DNA of 64,000 nt from Streptomyces purpureus (GCF_014648195.1 NZ_BMQQ01000024.1:1-64000), one strand, 5' to 3'. Numbered from the stretch's first letter, positions 33,453 to 42,185 are shown. Notes: generated by a model not told the origin, from the sequence alone. Program-made: numbers and translations.

Positions 33453-34184
33453 TCACTCAAGGTGCTCCATCCCGTCCAGCCGCGCCAGGTCCTCGGGACG
33501 GTCGATGTCGAAAGGCTCGGCCACATCCGAACAGTCGACCAGCGTGATCGCATCCCGGTGCGCTGTCAGATAGTCCCGCGCGCCCTGGTCGCCGACCGCC
33601 CCCGCGCCGATCTCCGCCCACCGGTCCGCGCCGAACAGCACCGGATGGCCGCGCCTGCCGTCGTACGAGGCGGCCGCCAGCGAGTCCGGCGAGCGGTACG
33701 CGGCCCGCACCCGCGCCACCGCCTCGGCGCCGATACCGGGCTGGTCCACCAGGCTCACCAGCGCGGCCCCGGCCCCCGTCCCGGCGAGCGAGGCGAGCCC
33801 GGCCCGCAGCGACGAGCCCATGCCCTCCTCCCAGCGGGGGTTGTCCACCAGCACGCACCCGGCGAGGGAGGCCCGCTCCCGTACGAGATCGGCGGAGGCC
33901 CCCAGGACCACATGGACCACCTCGCAGCCGCCCTCGCGCAGCACACGCACCGCGTGCTCCACGAGCGGGCGGCCCCGGTGCTGGAGCAGCGCCTTGGGGC
34001 GTCCGCCGAGCCGCCGCCCCCCGCCGGCCGCCAGCAGCAGCCCGGCCACGGGCCGGGCGCCGGGCGGTGACATGTCCGGTGTCACCCCACGCTGTGCCAT
34101 GTCGGGTGTCACCCCACGCTGTGGCGCGTCGGACGTCACGTCAGGCTGTGCCCTGTCGGATGTCGGTGTCATGGGTGACTGCAT
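33453..34184 (-). CDS. MobA/MocA-like nucleotidyltransferase
   Basis: About 243 residues. NTP-transferase fold with the signature GLLLAAGGGRRLGGRPKALLQ, SLVDQPGIG (metal Asp) and RRGHPVLFG. Family members attach CMP or GMP to molybdopterin (MocA, MobA) or make sugar nucleotides. Purine context suggests a cofactor step for xanthine dehydrogenase (inference), though no such dehydrogenase is in the window. The first 40 residues are a 9-residue tandem repeat. ATG at 34184 or 34172; neither has a clear ribosome site. Confidence 0.75.
   Translation of the reverse strand: MQSPMTPTSDRAQPDVTSDAPQRGVTPDMAQRGVTPDMSPPGARPVAGLLLAAGGGRRLGGRPKALLQHRGRPLVEHAVRVLREGGCEVVHVVLGASADLVRERASLAGCVLVDNPRWEEGMGSSLRAGLASLAGTGAGAALVSLVDQPGIGAEAVARVRAAYRSPDSLAAASYDGRRGHPVLFGADRWAEIGAGAVGDQGARDYLTAHRDAITLVDCSDVAEPFDIDRPEDLARLDGMEHLE
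34071..34164. repeat. 27-bp tandem repeat within the nucleotidyltransferase gene
   Basis: Three copies plus part of a fourth with period 27 bp (34071, 34098, 34125, 34152). The first two differ at two positions. Translates to 9-residue units such as DMAQRGVTP. Being a multiple of three, copy number can change without frameshift. Confidence 0.85.
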
Positions 34185-34290
34185 ACCGCACACCCGCAAA
34201 TCCGTCCGGTTTCTGTCCGCGGAGTGGCGTCCACACCGCGCCGTGGCGTTAACTTGCCCGCGCACAACGATGTGCGAGGGGGAGAGAGCC

Positions 34291-34635
34291 GTGTTGCGGA
34301 GCATGGGGCAGAGGCGTGTGACGGGCAGCGACGAAGACCCGAGAGTGGCGGAGCTGAGCGCTGCGGTCTCCCGGCTCCGCCGTGAACTGGCCGGGCACCG
34401 CGCCGAGTTCGCCGACCGTGGCATCGCCGAGGACGAGCTCGCCGCACTCGCCGCCATGGCGCTCGGCGGAGTGCCCGAAGTGCGCCGGATGCGCCGCTCC
34501 TTACTGCTCATCGTCGGGTCGATCGGCTCGGTCAGCGCGCTGCGCGACGGGCTGACGGAGGTCCGCAACGCCGTCGAACTCTTCGGCGAACCCCCGCGCC
34601 GGCCCGACGACGGGACGCAGCTCCCTACCGTCTGA
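34291..34635 (+). CDS. Small conserved protein, DUF5955-like (114 aa)
   Basis: Begins MLRSMGQRRVTGSDEDPRVA. A coiled helix with AVSRLRRELAGH, DELAALAAMALGGVPEVRRM, then LLLIVGSIGSVSALRDGL and AVELFGEPP. I believe it belongs to the streptomycete DUF5955 proteins, based on the RLRRELA / ALxxMA / SLLLIxGxxGSVSAL pattern, without database support. GTG at 34291 with GGGGGAGAGA upstream. Its last 11 bp overlap the response regulator's 3' end on the other strand. Confidence 0.68.
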   Translation: MLRSMGQRRVTGSDEDPRVAELSAAVSRLRRELAGHRAEFADRGIAEDELAALAAMALGGVPEVRRMRRSLLLIVGSIGSVSALRDGLTEVRNAVELFGEPPRRPDDGTQLPTV

Positions 34636-35251
34636 TCAGCCGCCGGGCCGTCGCCGTCGCCACCGCGGCCGTGCGCGAGTCCACCCCCAACTTGGCGAAG
34701 ATGTGGACCAGGTGGGACTTCACCGTCGCCTGGCTCAGGAACAGCCGCTTGCTGATCTGCTGGTTCGACAGCCCCTCGCCCACCAGCTGGAGGACCTCCA
34801 GCTCCCGCTTCGTCAGCGCCTCCGCGGGCGTCCGCATCCGGTCCATCAGCCGGTGCGCCACCGCCGGAGCCAGTGCGGACTGACCGGCCGCAGCGGTACG
34901 GACCGCCGCCGCCAGCTCCTCCGGCGGCGCGTCCTTGAGGAGATAGCCGCTCGCCCCGGCCTCGACCGCCGCCAGGATGTCCGCGTCCGAGTCGTACGTC
35001 GTCAGCACCAGCACCCGTGGCCCGCCCGCCCGCGCCGTGATGGCGGCCGTCGCCTCCGAGCCGTGCATCCCCGCCCCGAACTGCAGGTCCATCAGGACCA
35101 CGTCCACACCCCCGCCGGCGGCCAGCTCCACCGCCCGCTCGGCCGTGGCCGCCTCCGCGACCACCGTGAAGTCCGGCTCGGTGTCCAGGACCGCCCGCAG
35201 ACCGGCCCGTACCACCGGATGGTCGTCGGCGAGCAGAAGACGGACGGTCAT
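34625..35251 (-). CDS. NarL/LuxR-type response regulator
   Basis: 208 residues. Receiver domain LLLADDHPVVRAGLRAVL with phospho-acceptor Asp in VDVVLMDLQFG, Thr in VLVLTTYD and Lys in YLLKDAPPEEL. C-terminal GerE HTH: LTKRELEVLQLVGEGLSNQQ and SQATVKSHLVHIFAKLGV. Its start codon shares one base with the histidine-kinase stop (TGATG), so they are translated together. Likely controls the ABC transporter genes that diverge from this operon at 36596-38382. Confidence 0.93.
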   Translation of the reverse strand: MTVRLLLADDHPVVRAGLRAVLDTEPDFTVVAEAATAERAVELAAGGGVDVVLMDLQFGAGMHGSEATAAITARAGGPRVLVLTTYDSDADILAAVEAGASGYLLKDAPPEELAAAVRTAAAGQSALAPAVAHRLMDRMRTPAEALTKRELEVLQLVGEGLSNQQISKRLFLSQATVKSHLVHIFAKLGVDSRTAAVATATARRLIRR

Positions 35252-36483
35252 CAGGAAGCCTCCCGGTGTGCGCCGGTGCGGTCCGCGAGGGTGCCGTCCG
35301 GCCGGCTGCCGGAACCGGCGGTGTGCAACGGCAAGGTGACGGCGACGGCCGCACCCTGGCCCGGCGCCGACTCGACCGTGAACGTGCCGCCCAGCGACTG
35401 GGCGCGCGAGCGCATCGCGGGCAGCCCGAACCCGGCGTCCGACGAGGCGACGACCGCCTCCGGCCGGAACCCCCTGCCGTCGTCCACCACGTCCAGCGTC
35501 ACCGACGCGTCCATGAACGTCAGCGTGATCTCGGCGCGCGAGGCGCCCGCGTGCCGGACCGTGTTCGCCAGCGCGGACTGGGCGATCCGCAGCAGCGCCA
35601 CCTCGTACGGCGTGGGCAGCTCCACCGGAGTGCCGCTGAGCGAGAAGCGCACCCGCGGCCCGGGACCCGGCTCGCACAGCCGCTCCAGGGCCCCGGCCAG
35701 CGAGCCGTGCTCCAGGTCCGGCGGCGACAGGGCCCGTACGAACCGCCGCGCCTCGGCGAGATTGTCCTGCGCCGCCTGCCGGGCCCGGGCGATGTGGGTC
35801 GCCGCCGGGGAAGCCGCCGGCAGCGTCCGCTCGGCGGCCCGCAGCAGCAGCTGGATGGACGAAAGCCCCTGTGCCAGGGTGTCGTGGATCTCCCGGGCGA
35901 GCCGCTCGCGCTCCGCGAGCGTGCCCGCGTGCCGTTCGGCGGCGGCCAGTTCGGCCCGGGTCGCGATCAGCTCCTCGATGAGCCGGCGGCGCCGCTCGCT
36001 CTCCCGGTACAGCGCCTGGTAGCCGAGGACGGTCGCGACCGCGACTGCCGCGCCCAGCAGCGGACCGATGAAGACCCCGGGGTTGAGCGGCCGGCCGTGC
36101 CCCACGTACGAACCGATCGCGGCGGCCGCGGTGACGGCGGCGGCCGGCAGCGACCAGCGCGCGGGCAGCAGATGCAGCTGGAGGAAGTACAGCGGGAACG
36201 CCACCCACAGGGCGTCCGGCGTCAGCCACAGCAGCACAAGCCAGGACACCCCGAGCGCCGCGAGCCAGAGCGCGGCCGCCCGCCGCGTCAGACGTACGGC
36301 AGGCAGGAGCGACCCGGCCGCGTACACCGCGCCGGTCACCGCCGCCACCGCCAGGACCGCCCCGGCGTCCGGAGCGCCGTCGCCCCACGCCCGTACCACC
36401 GCCAGCGCCAGCAGCCCCGCCATCAGCAGATGCAGACACAGACGCAGGGCGCGCAGGGCAGGGGTGAGGGTGCGGGGATCCAT
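35251..36483 (-). CDS. NarL-family sensor histidine kinase
   Basis: 410 residues. About six N-terminal transmembrane helices (to about residue 145), a coiled linker, then HisKA_3: AERERLAREIHDTLAQGLSS with phospho-His, and HATPase_c with VDDGRGFRPEAVV and GFGLPAMRSRAQSLGG. The ATG at 36483 lies 113 bp from the divergent ABC permease start. Sensor input is within the membrane, as in streptomycete DesK-like kinases; ligand unknown. Confidence 0.92.
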   Translation of the reverse strand: MDPRTLTPALRALRLCLHLLMAGLLALAVVRAWGDGAPDAGAVLAVAAVTGAVYAAGSLLPAVRLTRRAAALWLAALGVSWLVLLWLTPDALWVAFPLYFLQLHLLPARWSLPAAAVTAAAAIGSYVGHGRPLNPGVFIGPLLGAAVAVATVLGYQALYRESERRRRLIEELIATRAELAAAERHAGTLAERERLAREIHDTLAQGLSSIQLLLRAAERTLPAASPAATHIARARQAAQDNLAEARRFVRALSPPDLEHGSLAGALERLCEPGPGPRVRFSLSGTPVELPTPYEVALLRIAQSALANTVRHAGASRAEITLTFMDASVTLDVVDDGRGFRPEAVVASSDAGFGLPAMRSRAQSLGGTFTVESAPGQGAAVAVTLPLHTAGSGSRPDGTLADRTGAHREAS

Positions 36484-36595
36484 GGTCCGTCCAGGGTAGG
36501 CCGGAGCCGACAATCCGGACTCAACCGAAAGTTTGATTGCGGAGCCATCCGTGGCGCGATGCCGCCGCCCGTCCAGGCACAGGAGTCTGGTCACC

Positions 36596-37699
36596 ATGTT
36601 CGTGGCATGGAGAGATCTGAGATTCGCCAAAGGGCGGTTCACCCTGATGGGAACGGTGATCGTGCTGATCACCCTGCTCGTCGGGCTGCTGTCCGGGCTG
36701 ACGGCCGGGCTCGCGCGGGAGAACATCTCGGCGATCACGGGGCTGCCCGCCGACCGTCTCGCCTTCGCCGCGCCCCCCTCCGGTCAGTCGGTGTCGTTCA
36801 CCAATTCCTCCCTCACCGAGGACGCGTGGCGGAGCTGGGCCGGACGGCCGGGCGTGCGGGCCGCCGCGCCGATCGGCATCCGTACGCTGAACGCCTCCGC
36901 CGGGGACCGTACGGCGGCGGTCTCCGCCTTCGGTACCGAACCCTCGGCGCGGATCGCGCCCGGCAGCTCGAAGCTGGGTCCCGGAAAGGCGGTGCTCTCC
37001 GAGTCGGCCGCACAGGAGCTGGCGGCCGGGGTCGGGGACCGGGTACGGCTCGGCCCGCTGGAGGCGACGGTCTCGGCGGTCGCCGGAGACGCCTCGTACA
37101 GTCACACACCGGTCGTCTGGACCTCCCTCGACGACTGGCAGCGGCTCGGGCACAGCGGCACCATGCCCAAGGAGCAGGCCACCGTCATCGCCCTCACCCT
37201 CGCGAACGGCTCGGACGGCTCGGACGGGGTGGACCTCGCGGCCGGTGACCGGGCCGCCGGCACCCAGACGCGGACCGTCGACGAGGCCCTCACCGCCATA
37301 GGGTCCTACCAGGCCGAGAACGGCTCCCTGCAGCTGATGCGCGGCTTCCTCTTCGTCATCTCCGCGCTGGTCATAGGCGCCTTCTTCACCGTCTGGACGA
37401 TCCAGCGCAGCGCGGACGTGGCCGTACTGAAGGCGCTCGGCGCCTCCACCCCGTACCTCCTCAAGGACGCGCTCGGGCAGGCGGTGCTGATGCTCGCGGC
37501 GGGAACGCTGCTCGGGACGGCGCTCGCCGTCGGCATCGGCGCGGTGGTCAGCGGCGGCGACGTGCCCTTCGTCCTCGAACCGCTGACCGTGCTCGGCCCG
37601 GCCGCCGTGATGATCGTCCTCGGCGTGCTGGGCGCGGCCCTCTCCATCCGGCGGATCACCGCCGTCGACCCGCTGACCGCACTCGGGAGCGCACGGTGA
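36596..37699 (+). CDS. FtsX/MacB-like ABC transporter permease
   Basis: 367 residues. N-terminal helix (FTLMGTVIVLITLLVGLLSG), a large extracellular MacB_PCD-like domain (about 45-230), then three helices with the FtsX fold (LMRGFLFVISALVIGAFFTVWTIQR and the TPYLLKDALGQ coupling region). ATG with AGGAG upstream. GTGA overlap with the ATPase gene. Such MacB-type pairs export lipids, peptides or antibiotics, or signal mechanically. Probably switched by the divergent two-component system. Confidence 0.88.
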   Translation: MFVAWRDLRFAKGRFTLMGTVIVLITLLVGLLSGLTAGLARENISAITGLPADRLAFAAPPSGQSVSFTNSSLTEDAWRSWAGRPGVRAAAPIGIRTLNASAGDRTAAVSAFGTEPSARIAPGSSKLGPGKAVLSESAAQELAAGVGDRVRLGPLEATVSAVAGDASYSHTPVVWTSLDDWQRLGHSGTMPKEQATVIALTLANGSDGSDGVDLAAGDRAAGTQTRTVDEALTAIGSYQAENGSLQLMRGFLFVISALVIGAFFTVWTIQRSADVAVLKALGASTPYLLKDALGQAVLMLAAGTLLGTALAVGIGAVVSGGDVPFVLEPLTVLGPAAVMIVLGVLGAALSIRRITAVDPLTALGSAR

Positions 37700-38382
37700 C
37701 ACTGCACCTCGACGACGTGACCCTCACCTACCCCGACGGCGACGGACGCCTGACGGCCCTCGACTCCGTCTCCCTCAAGGTCCCGGCCGGCACCCTCACC
37801 GCCGTCGTCGGCCCGTCCGGCTCCGGGAAGTCGAGCCTCCTGGCGGTCGCCGCGACGCTGGTGAGCCCCGACCGCGGCCGGGTCGTCGTGGACGGTACGG
37901 ACACCGCCGGCCTCGACCGGGCAGGCAAGGCCGCGCTGCGCCGCGAACGCATCGGGATCGTCTTCCAGCAGCCCAATCTGCTGCCTTCGCTGACGGTCAC
38001 CGAGCAACTGGAGGTGATGGCCCATCTCTCCGGCCGCCGGACGAAGGCAGTACGGGACCGGGCCCTGGCTCTCCTCGACGGGGTCGGCCTCGCCGACCTG
38101 GCGGCTCGCCGCCCGCACCAGCTCTCCGGAGGGCAGCGTCAGCGCGTCAACATCGCGCGGGCGCTGATGAACGACCCCGCGGTGCTGCTGGTCGACGAGC
38201 CGACGAGCGCCCTGGACCACGAGCGGGGAGCCGCCGTACTCGACCTGCTGGTGACGCTCACCCGGGAGCGGGGAACGGCCACGGTCCTGGTGACACATGA
38301 CCGTGCACACCTGGAGCGGATGGACCGGACGGTGAGCGTCCAGGACGGCCGGCTGTCCGAGCCCACGGTCGAGCGGAGTTGA
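37696..38382 (+). CDS. LolD/MacB-type ABC transporter ATP-binding protein
   Basis: 228 residues. Walker A VGPSGSGKSSLLAVA, Q-loop VFQQPNLLPSLTV, signature LSGGQRQRVNIARAL, Walker B VLLVDEPTSALD, switch TVLVTHDRAHLERMD. GTG overlaps the permease stop. Partner of the FtsX-like permease at 36596. Confidence 0.93.
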   Translation: MTLHLDDVTLTYPDGDGRLTALDSVSLKVPAGTLTAVVGPSGSGKSSLLAVAATLVSPDRGRVVVDGTDTAGLDRAGKAALRRERIGIVFQQPNLLPSLTVTEQLEVMAHLSGRRTKAVRDRALALLDGVGLADLAARRPHQLSGGQRQRVNIARALMNDPAVLLVDEPTSALDHERGAAVLDLLVTLTRERGTATVLVTHDRAHLERMDRTVSVQDGRLSEPTVERS

Positions 38383-38513
38383 GGACCGCCCGGAACGGAG
38401 GGCGCGCAATGGGCACCGCTCCGGGCCCAGGACCCCGGGGCCAGGACCTCACGATCGGCCGGGGCCGATGCCTCCCAGGCCGGGACCCACGCCCGCGTCC
38501 GTCAGACATGAGT

Positions 38514-38542
38514 AAGGGCCCCCGGCCTGGCCGGGGGCCCTT
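38514..38542. terminator. Bidirectional terminator between ABC transporter and AllR-like gene
   Basis: Perfect 13-bp stem AAGGGCCCCCGGC (38514-38526) with 38530-38542, 3-nt loop. Ends 23 bp before the 3' end of the IclR-type gene on the minus strand; serves convergent transcripts. Confidence 0.8.
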
Positions 38543-38565
38543 CCATGCACGCTCGTCGGCCTGGC

Positions 38566-39375
38566 TCAGCCGTTGTTGTTGCCCGAGGTGTTCACCAGCG
38601 CCGTCGACAGCTCCCGCGCGACCTCCTGGAGGATCGGCACGATCTTCTCCGTCGCCGCCTCTGTCACCCGGCCCGCCGGGCCGGAGATCGAGATGGCCGC
38701 CGCGGTGGGGGAGTCGGGCACCGGCACCGCCAGGCAGCGGACTCCTATCTCCTGCTCGTTGTCGTCCACCGCGTAGCCCGTGCTGCGAACCTGCTCCAGA
38801 GCGGCGAGGAAGCCGTCGGGCGTCGTGATCGTCTTCTCCGTGGCGGCGGGCATGCCGGTACGGGCCAGCAGCGCCCGTACCTCCTCCGCCCGGGTGTGCG
38901 CGAGGAGCGCCTTGCCCACGCCGGTGGAGTGCGGCAGCACGCGCCGGCCGACCTCGGTGAACATACGCATGGAGTGCTTGGACGGCACCTGGGCGACGTA
39001 GACGATCTCGTCGCCGTCGAGGAGGGCCATGTTCGCGGTCTCGCCGGTCTCCTCGACCAGGCGGGCGAGATAGGGACGGGCCCACGTGCCCAGCAGCCGC
39101 GAGGCGGACTCGCCGAGCCGGATCAGCCGGGGGCCGAGGGCGTAGCGGCGGTTGGACTGCTGGCGTACGTAGCCGCAGGCGACCAGCGTGCGCATCAGCC
39201 GGTGGATGGTGGGCAGCGGAAGTCCGCTGCTGGCGGAGAGCTCACTGAGCCCGACCTCGCCCCCGGCGTCGGCCATCCGTTCCAGAAGGTCGAAGGCGCG
39301 CTCGAGGGACTGGACGCCACCGGTGGAGTTACCGGTGGATTTGGCGTCGGTGGTGCTGGCGCTGGACGTCGGCAC
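38566..39375 (-). CDS. allR: IclR-family repressor, AllR-like (allantoin pathway)
   Basis: 269 residues. N-terminal winged HTH: SLERAFDLLERMADAGGEVG, LSELSASSGLPLPTIHRLMR; then the IclR effector domain (about 105-255) with STGVGKALLAH, VDDNEQEIGVRCLAVPV and GPAGRVTEA. Acid-binding IclR domains respond to small carboxylates. S. coelicolor AllR, in the same place beside allantoinase, is known to be released from DNA by allantoate and, less, glyoxylate. GTG with AAAGG upstream. Divergent from allantoinase; the intergenic region has both operator types. Confidence 0.9.
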   Translation of the reverse strand: MPTSSASTTDAKSTGNSTGGVQSLERAFDLLERMADAGGEVGLSELSASSGLPLPTIHRLMRTLVACGYVRQQSNRRYALGPRLIRLGESASRLLGTWARPYLARLVEETGETANMALLDGDEIVYVAQVPSKHSMRMFTEVGRRVLPHSTGVGKALLAHTRAEEVRALLARTGMPAATEKTITTPDGFLAALEQVRSTGYAVDDNEQEIGVRCLAVPVPDSPTAAAISISGPAGRVTEAATEKIVPILQEVARELSTALVNTSGNNNG

Positions 39376-39702
39376 GTCAAGTCCTTTCGGGGCAGGCGGG
39401 CAAGTCAGCAGCCTACCGGGCCGTTCCTCCGGACACACGGCCCCGGTACCGGCGTCCGCGCCGGTCAGGGGGGTGTTTGTCCGGTGTCGGCGGCCGCTCG
39501 CGGCGGTACCGGCCTTCCCGCATGTGCGGAGCTACGTTCTACTGTACGAAATTTCCATTCCACTTCATGGAAACGTCCAAGAGCTCGGTCGTGCGGGGCG
39601 CGAGTCGGGCGGATGCTGGATCTGCGTCCTTGACGCCGCGCGGTCCTAAGTGAAGACTCCTTCAACAGTTCGTTGAATTTCTGCTGGATGAGAGGGGCAC
39701 GG
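39376..39702. promoter_or_regulatory. Divergent allR/allB control region
   Basis: 327 bp with no gene. It holds a type B palindrome TTCCACTTCATGGAA (39557-39571), set within a longer TTTCCAT/ATGGAAA dyad (39551-39572), on the allR side. The type A palindrome TTCAACAGTTCGTTGAA (39661-39677; perfect 6-bp arms) is close to the allB start, and a TTGACG box lies at 39630-39635. Confidence 0.7.
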
Positions 39703-41046
39703 GTGTCCGACCTCGACGTGAACCTGGTACTGCGTTCGACCCGCGTCGTCACCCCCGGGGGGACGCGCGCCGCATCGGTCGCCGTCGCCGACGGAAGGAT
39801 CGCGGCCGTACTGCCGTACGACGCCGAGGTGCCGGCCGGCGCCCGCCTGGAGGACTTCGGCGACGACGTCGTCCTGCCCGGCCTCGTCGACACCCATGTG
39901 CATGTGAACGACCCCGGCCGCACCGAGTGGGAGGGCTTCTGGACCGCCACCCGCGCGGCCGCCGCCGGTGGCATCACCACCCTCCTCGACATGCCGCTCA
40001 ACTCCATCCCGCCCACCACCACCGTCGACCACCTGCGGACCAAGCAGGAGGTCGCCCGGACCAAGGCCCACATCGACGTCGGCTTCTGGGGCGGCGCCCT
40101 GCCCGACAACGTCAAGGACCTGCGGCCGCTGCACGACGCGGGCGTCTTCGGCTTCAAGTGCTTCCTGTCGCCGTCCGGGGTGGACGAGTTCCCCTCGCTC
40201 GACCAGGACCAGCTCGCCCAGTCCCTGGCGGAGATCGCCGGTTTCGACGGGCTGATGATCGTGCACGCCGAGGACCCGCACCACCTCGCCGACGCGCCCC
40301 AGAAGAGCAGCGAGAAGTATGCCGACTTCCTCGCCTCGCGCCCCCGCGACGCCGAGAACACCGCGATCGAGAACCTGATCGCCCAGGCCCGCCGGCTCGG
40401 CGCCCGCGTCCACGTCCTGCACCTTTCCTCCTCCGACGCGCTGCCGCTGATCGCCGCCGCCAAGCGCGAGGGCGTCCAGGTCACCGTCGAGAGCTGTCCG
40501 CACTTCCTCACCCTCACGGCCGAGGAGATCCCGGACGGCGCCACCGAGTTCAAGTGCTGCCCGCCGATCCGCGAGGCCTCCAACCAGGACGCCCTGTGGC
40601 AGGGCCTGATCGACGGCACGATCGACTGCATCGTCTCGGACCACTCGCCGTCGACCGCCGACCTCAAGACCCCCGACTTCGCCTCCGCCTGGGGCGGCAT
40701 CTCCTCCCTCCAGCTCGGCCTGCCGGCGATCTGGACCGAGGCCCGCCGCCGCGGCCGCACCCTCGACGACGTCGCCCGCTGGATGTCCACCGCCCCGGCC
40801 CGCCTGGCCGGCCTGCACCGCAAGGGCGCGATCGAGGCCGGACGCGACGCCGACTTCGCAGTCCTCGCACCCGACGAGACCTTCACGGTCGACCCGGCCG
40901 AGCTCCAGCACCGCAACCGCGTCACCGCCTACGCCGGCAAGACCCTGCACGGAGTCGTGAAGTCCACCTGGCTGCGCGGTGAGCGCATCGCCGACCACGG
41001 CAGCCTCGCCGAGCCGAGCGGCCGGCTCCTCGAAAGGAACAACTGA
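39703..41046 (+). CDS. allB: Allantoinase
   Basis: 447 residues. Opens allantoin to allantoate. Zinc sites: DTHVHVNDPGRTEWEG, carboxylated Lys in GVFGFKCFLSPSGVDEF, His in VHAEDPHHL, HVLHLSSSDAL, Asp in VSDHSPST. Ends in the composite beta-sandwich HPLxTFTV-type segment (KSTWLRGERI). GTG at 39703 with GAGGGG upstream; an ATG at 39688 is an alternative. First gene of the allB-allantoicase unit. Confidence 0.96.
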   Translation: MSDLDVNLVLRSTRVVTPGGTRAASVAVADGRIAAVLPYDAEVPAGARLEDFGDDVVLPGLVDTHVHVNDPGRTEWEGFWTATRAAAAGGITTLLDMPLNSIPPTTTVDHLRTKQEVARTKAHIDVGFWGGALPDNVKDLRPLHDAGVFGFKCFLSPSGVDEFPSLDQDQLAQSLAEIAGFDGLMIVHAEDPHHLADAPQKSSEKYADFLASRPRDAENTAIENLIAQARRLGARVHVLHLSSSDALPLIAAAKREGVQVTVESCPHFLTLTAEEIPDGATEFKCCPPIREASNQDALWQGLIDGTIDCIVSDHSPSTADLKTPDFASAWGGISSLQLGLPAIWTEARRRGRTLDDVARWMSTAPARLAGLHRKGAIEAGRDADFAVLAPDETFTVDPAELQHRNRVTAYAGKTLHGVVKSTWLRGERIADHGSLAEPSGRLLERNN

Positions 41047-41049
41047 ACC

Positions 41050-42162
41050 ATGACGTCGATACCGAGCTTCACCGGTGACGCCAGCCCCTACGGCGGCGGC
41101 GACCCGTACGCCGACTACCGCACCGCCGACTTCCCCTTCACGCAGTACGCCGACCTCGCCGACCGGCGGCTCGGCGCGGGCGTGATCGCCGCCAACGACG
41201 AGTTCTTCGCCGAGCGCGAGAACATGCTCAAGCCGGAGGCCGCGGAGTTCGACCCCGAGCACTTCGGGCACAAGGGCAAGATCATGGACGGCTGGGAGAC
41301 CCGCCGCCGCCGTGGTGTCTCCGCCCAGCAGCCGCACCCCACCGACGAGGACCACGACTGGGCGCTCGTACGCCTCGGCGCCCCCGGTGTCATCCGCGGC
41401 ATCGTCGTCGACACCGCGCACTTCCGTGGCAACTACCCGCAGGCCGTCTCCGTCGAGGCGACCTCGGTCGCGGGCTCCCCGTCGCCCGAGGACCTGCTCG
41501 CCGACGACGTCAAGTGGGTGACGCTCGTACCCCGTACGGCCATCGGCGGTCACGCGGCGAACGGTTTCTCCGTCGACGTGGAGCAGCGCTTCACGCATCT
41601 GCGGGTCAACCAGCACCCGGACGGCGGCATCGCCCGTCTGCGCGTGTACGGCGAGGTCGCCCCCGACCCGGCGTGGCTGAACGTGCTCGGCACCTTCGAC
41701 CTCGTGGCCCTGGAGAACGGCGGCCAGGTCGAGGACGCCTCCGACCGCTTCTACTCCCCGGCGACCAACACCATCCAGCCGGGACGCTCCCGCAAGATGG
41801 ACGACGGCTGGGAGACCCGCCGCCGCCGTGACAAGGGCAACGACTGGATCCGCTACCAGCTGGTGGCCGAGTCGGAGATCCGCGCGGTCGAGATCGACAC
41901 CGCGTACCTCAAGGGCAACAGCGCGGGCTGGGCGTCGCTGTCCGTGTCGGACGGCTCGGACAACTGGACCGAGGTCCTGCCCCGCACCCGCCTCCAGCCC
42001 GACACGAACCACCGCTTCGTGCTCGGCACCCCGGCGGTCGGTACGCACGTCCGGATCGACATCTACCCCGACGGCGGCATCTCCCGCCTCCGTCTCTTCG
42101 GCTCCCTCACGGCCGAGGGCTCGGCGCGGCTGACCGCACGCCACCAGGAGCTGGGCGGGTAA
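41050..42162 (+). CDS. alc: Allantoicase
   Basis: 370 residues. Hydrolyses allantoate to ureidoglycolate and urea. Two homologous beta-jelly-roll domains, each carrying the motif MDGWETRRRRG (about residues 79-89) or MDDGWETRRRRD (near 250), and DTAHFRGNYPQAVSVE / DTAYLKGNSAGWASL. Starts 3 bp after the allantoinase stop. No ureidoglycolate lyase follows in the window. Confidence 0.96.
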   Translation: MTSIPSFTGDASPYGGGDPYADYRTADFPFTQYADLADRRLGAGVIAANDEFFAERENMLKPEAAEFDPEHFGHKGKIMDGWETRRRRGVSAQQPHPTDEDHDWALVRLGAPGVIRGIVVDTAHFRGNYPQAVSVEATSVAGSPSPEDLLADDVKWVTLVPRTAIGGHAANGFSVDVEQRFTHLRVNQHPDGGIARLRVYGEVAPDPAWLNVLGTFDLVALENGGQVEDASDRFYSPATNTIQPGRSRKMDDGWETRRRRDKGNDWIRYQLVAESEIRAVEIDTAYLKGNSAGWASLSVSDGSDNWTEVLPRTRLQPDTNHRFVLGTPAVGTHVRIDIYPDGGISRLRLFGSLTAEGSARLTARHQELGG

Positions 42163-42185
42163 CGACACCCCGCCCGATCGCGCGA

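Noticed and set aside
34071..34164. Tandem repeat as a possible CRISPR array
   Set aside because: Repeats are directly adjacent with no spacers, are within a coding frame, and no cas gene is near.
38379..38828. Open frame after the MacB-like ATPase on the plus strand
   Set aside because: Crosses the bidirectional terminator hairpin and then runs antisense to the IclR gene; Pro/Arg/Ser shadow composition.
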